Made by a program: the position numbers and the translations under genes. The notes below the pieces were generated by a model. The model ran no database searches. It was not told the origin of the DNA and saw only the letters and a list, made by a program, of their open reading frames with translations. A DNA stretch of 43,160 bases from Kiritimatiellia bacterium (GTDB taxonomy: Bacteria > Verrucomicrobiota > Kiritimatiellia > RFP12 > UBA1067). How positions within the stretch are numbered: position 1 is the stretch's first letter; each line of letters opens with the position of its first letter. Positions 41,542-43,160 of this stretch are shown piece after piece. The stretch spans positions 1-43,160 of the forward strand of contig JAILJX010000090.1 in NCBI GenBank assembly GCA_024694365.1, written 5' to 3'.

Positions 41542-42657
41542 TCATCGGGCGAGTCGCGAGGGACTTTTTTGACGCGAAAAAGCGAAGGCCGAAGCTAGCG
41601 CGGTGAACGGCGCGACAAGCACGAGGCCGAAGCTTCCGACCAGGGTTTTGACGAGTTCCGCCGATACGAGCGTCGAGTTGAGGAAATCGGCAGGCCGGGT
41701 GCCCTCCGCCGCGAAAACCATAAGAAGCGTAAGGTATCCCCCGGAATACGCCAGAAGAAGCGTCGTCGTCATGGTTCCCGTGACCGACCGCCCTATCCTC
41801 AGCCCAGAGCCGAGAAGCTCCCTGAAGCCAAGGGAAGGATTGTGCCGCTTCACTTCCGCAACGCCGGCCGCTATGTCCATCGCAAGGTCCATCACAGCCC
41901 CCGACGACGCCAATATCGCCGCCCCGATGAATATATCCCCCAGGTCCACACCATTGCACCCGGAATATAGAAGCTGCTGCGCAAACGGCATCGTCGCTCC
42001 GTCGACATGCATAACACGCGAGAAAAACCATGCCAGCGCCAGCGAGGACACCACGCCGAGCATAGCGCCGGCAAACGCCGATATGCCCTTGCGGGTGAAG
42101 CCGGCGACGAGAAACATTATCGTCGCAGTCAGCGCCGCGACCGTGATGAACGCAGATGGCGTCGCCCCGAACCCCGACAGTGCGGCGGGGATCATAAGTT
42201 TCCATATCGCGAGGCAGCTGAAGAAAAACGTGAACAGCGCTCTTAGGCCGGTAAACCCGCCGAAAATCACGAGAAATATCGAAAAAAGCCCCAATAGCAC
42301 CGCCGCCCATCCCAGTCTCCAATGGTCTCGGGCGACGAGTACGTCCCCTTCCGCGACTTCCCCGTTCTCCGGCACCATGACGAGAGCGCTGTCTCCGGGC
42401 GCGAAAATCTTGTCCAGCTCCAGATTCGCCCTCAGTTCGTTCGCGGCATCAGCGACCCTCCCGTCTTGCAGCCTCACCTTGAGACGCTGCGTACCGAACT
42501 TTATGGCGCCATGCACATGAAGCGAAGATTCGTCGGTGGAGATCACTGTCGCTCTCGCCGTTTTCATCCCGCCCGATTCCAGGATAGGCTTGGGGCCCGG
42601 CCGGACCCACAGCCAGACCGTTGCCACTGCTATGGCGATCCAAGCGAGCGTTTTCAC
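41542..42657 (-). CDS. YibE/F-family membrane protein
   Basis: A 371-residue protein of the YibE/F family. It has an N-terminal hydrophobic segment and a periplasmic region of about 80 residues with a small beta domain (LKVRLQDGRVADA). Seven or eight transmembrane helices follow, with the family-typical stretches GDIFIGAAILASSGAVMDLAMDIAA and GRSVTGTMTTTLLLAYSGG. The molecular function of the family is not established. The GTG start overlaps the phosphatase stop as GTGA, so the two are probably made together. It ends 10 bases before the dxr -10 region. Confidence 0.88.
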   Translation of the reverse strand: MKTLAWIAIAVATVWLWVRPGPKPILESGGMKTARATVISTDESSLHVHGAIKFGTQRLKVRLQDGRVADAANELRANLELDKIFAPGDSALVMVPENGEVAEGDVLVARDHWRLGWAAVLLGLFSIFLVIFGGFTGLRALFTFFFSCLAIWKLMIPAALSGFGATPSAFITVAALTATIMFLVAGFTRKGISAFAGAMLGVVSSLALAWFFSRVMHVDGATMPFAQQLLYSGCNGVDLGDIFIGAAILASSGAVMDLAMDIAAGVAEVKRHNPSLGFRELLGSGLRIGRSVTGTMTTTLLLAYSGGYLTLLMVFAAEGTRPADFLNSTLVSAELVKTLVGSFGLVLVAPFTALASAFAFSRQKSPSRLAR

Positions 42658-43160
42658 AGTATGGACTTGAGCTTTTTCGCAATGTCGGTGTTTTCGATGA
42701 ATCCCGAGAACATCTCCTCACCGCAGCCCTTGGCCGTTGTCATTACCGGCATGGCCGTATGATGCGACGAGCTCCAGCCTATTCCGCTCTTGTGCGATAT
42801 CGCGATTCTGCACGCATTCCCCAGAAGATATCGCTTCTCGCCGTCGTACTTTTTGTTCTCTTCTATCTGCGCTTTGTGAAACGCCTTGTCGTGGTCGAAC
42901 GCGGCGCGGATTTCCTTCAGTTCCGCCTCCGAAAGCGCCATCGGGTCTTTTCCGCCGCCGAATCTGAAGCCGAACGCCGTTTCGATGAGCGGCTTCATTC
43001 CGTCGAATGCGAGATCGGGATTCTTGCGGAGCATCGCGGCGACCTCGGCATCGAACTTCTCCACGCTCATCGTCTGGTTTGCGAGGCGTTCCATGTAAAG
43101 CGCATATCCGGTCCCCGAGAATCCCATGCTCATGCCGCCGGTCTCGTGGTCGCCCGTCAC
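42654..43160 (-). CDS. Alkaline phosphatase, C-terminal part (cut by the window edge)
   Basis: At least 168 residues; the 5' end lies beyond the window. The fragment begins at the metal-binding TGDHETGG motif. It ends with the usual C-terminal block containing the last metal-site His (SSSHHTAMPV), then GEEMFSGFIENTDIAKKL. These mark the alkaline phosphatase (PhoA-type) superfamily family, which hydrolyses phosphomonoesters in the periplasm. Between the two motifs lies a helical insert of about 110 residues. Signal peptide and nucleophile cannot be seen here. Confidence 0.9.
   Translation of the reverse strand: MTGDHETGGMSMGFSGTGYALYMERLANQTMSVEKFDAEVAAMLRKNPDLAFDGMKPLIETAFGFRFGGGKDPMALSEAELKEIRAAFDHDKAFHKAQIEENKKYDGEKRYLLGNACRIAISHKSGIGWSSSHHTAMPVMTTAKGCGEEMFSGFIENTDIAKKLKSIL

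Overview
The window reads as chromosomal DNA of a Gram-negative, saccharolytic, probably fermentative bacterium. Signs of an outer membrane are many signal peptides, an RseP-type site-2 protease, an O-antigen-ligase-like protein and a beta-strand-repeat surface protein. A PVC-group organism (Verrucomicrobiota/Kiritimatiellota-like, gut or anoxic habitat) fits the mix of LL-diaminopimelate aminotransferase (DapL), the MEP isoprenoid genes dxr and ispG, bifunctional AdhE, a YdjY-domain protein, a GH115 enzyme and autotransporter-type strand repeats. The taxonomic placement is inference from gene content; no rRNA gene is present.

Region 1 (1-13500) is a glucuronoxylan-degradation locus. It holds an exported GH10-GH43 fusion, a large secreted beta-strand-repeat protein, and a tightly overlapped five-gene operon. 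That operon encodes a sensor kinase with a tandem beta-barrel-like sensor, a NarL-type regulator, an exported GH115 enzyme with an SGNH esterase domain inside it, a GPH-family sugar transporter and a cytoplasmic GH43. The locus is bracketed by two copies, in the same orientation, of a palindromic repeat (GGGTCTGACCCC followed by AGCTGCC), at 154-172 and 13445-13465.

Region 2 (13500-24300) carries an unknown secreted protein, a gene-poor stretch with repeat debris (14541-14960), a tricorn-like S41 protease with a propeller, AdhE under a near-consensus promoter, and thiE, which probably starts at CTG overlapping the adhE stop. On the opposite strand lie a TolA-like coiled-coil membrane protein, a YdjY-domain exported protein and a class I aminotransferase.

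Region 3 (24300-28700) has tRNA-Lys, tilS, then divergent tRNA-Gly, tRNA-Leu and tRNA-Ser, an exported amidase, gpmI and a small sugar-phosphate transferase.

Region 4 (28660-31400, minus) is a kduI-kduD-esterase operon for uronate (pectin-type) breakdown. KduI, normally cytosolic, carries a signal peptide here.

Region 5 (31410-41530, minus) is one long overlapping run: dxr, rseP (three PDZ domains), ispG, O-antigen-ligase-like, a coiled-coil membrane protein, dapL, a family-5 solute-binding protein and an RlmI-like methyltransferase. Upstream on the same strand are a YibE/F permease and the C-terminal part of an alkaline phosphatase that runs off the window.

A recurring feature is the promoter form. 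Most recognisable promoters are extended -10 elements (TGR followed by TATAAT-like), several without a clear -35. In six cases the start codon lies only 7-10 bases after the -10 hexamer with no Shine-Dalgarno sequence, so those mRNAs are probably leaderless.
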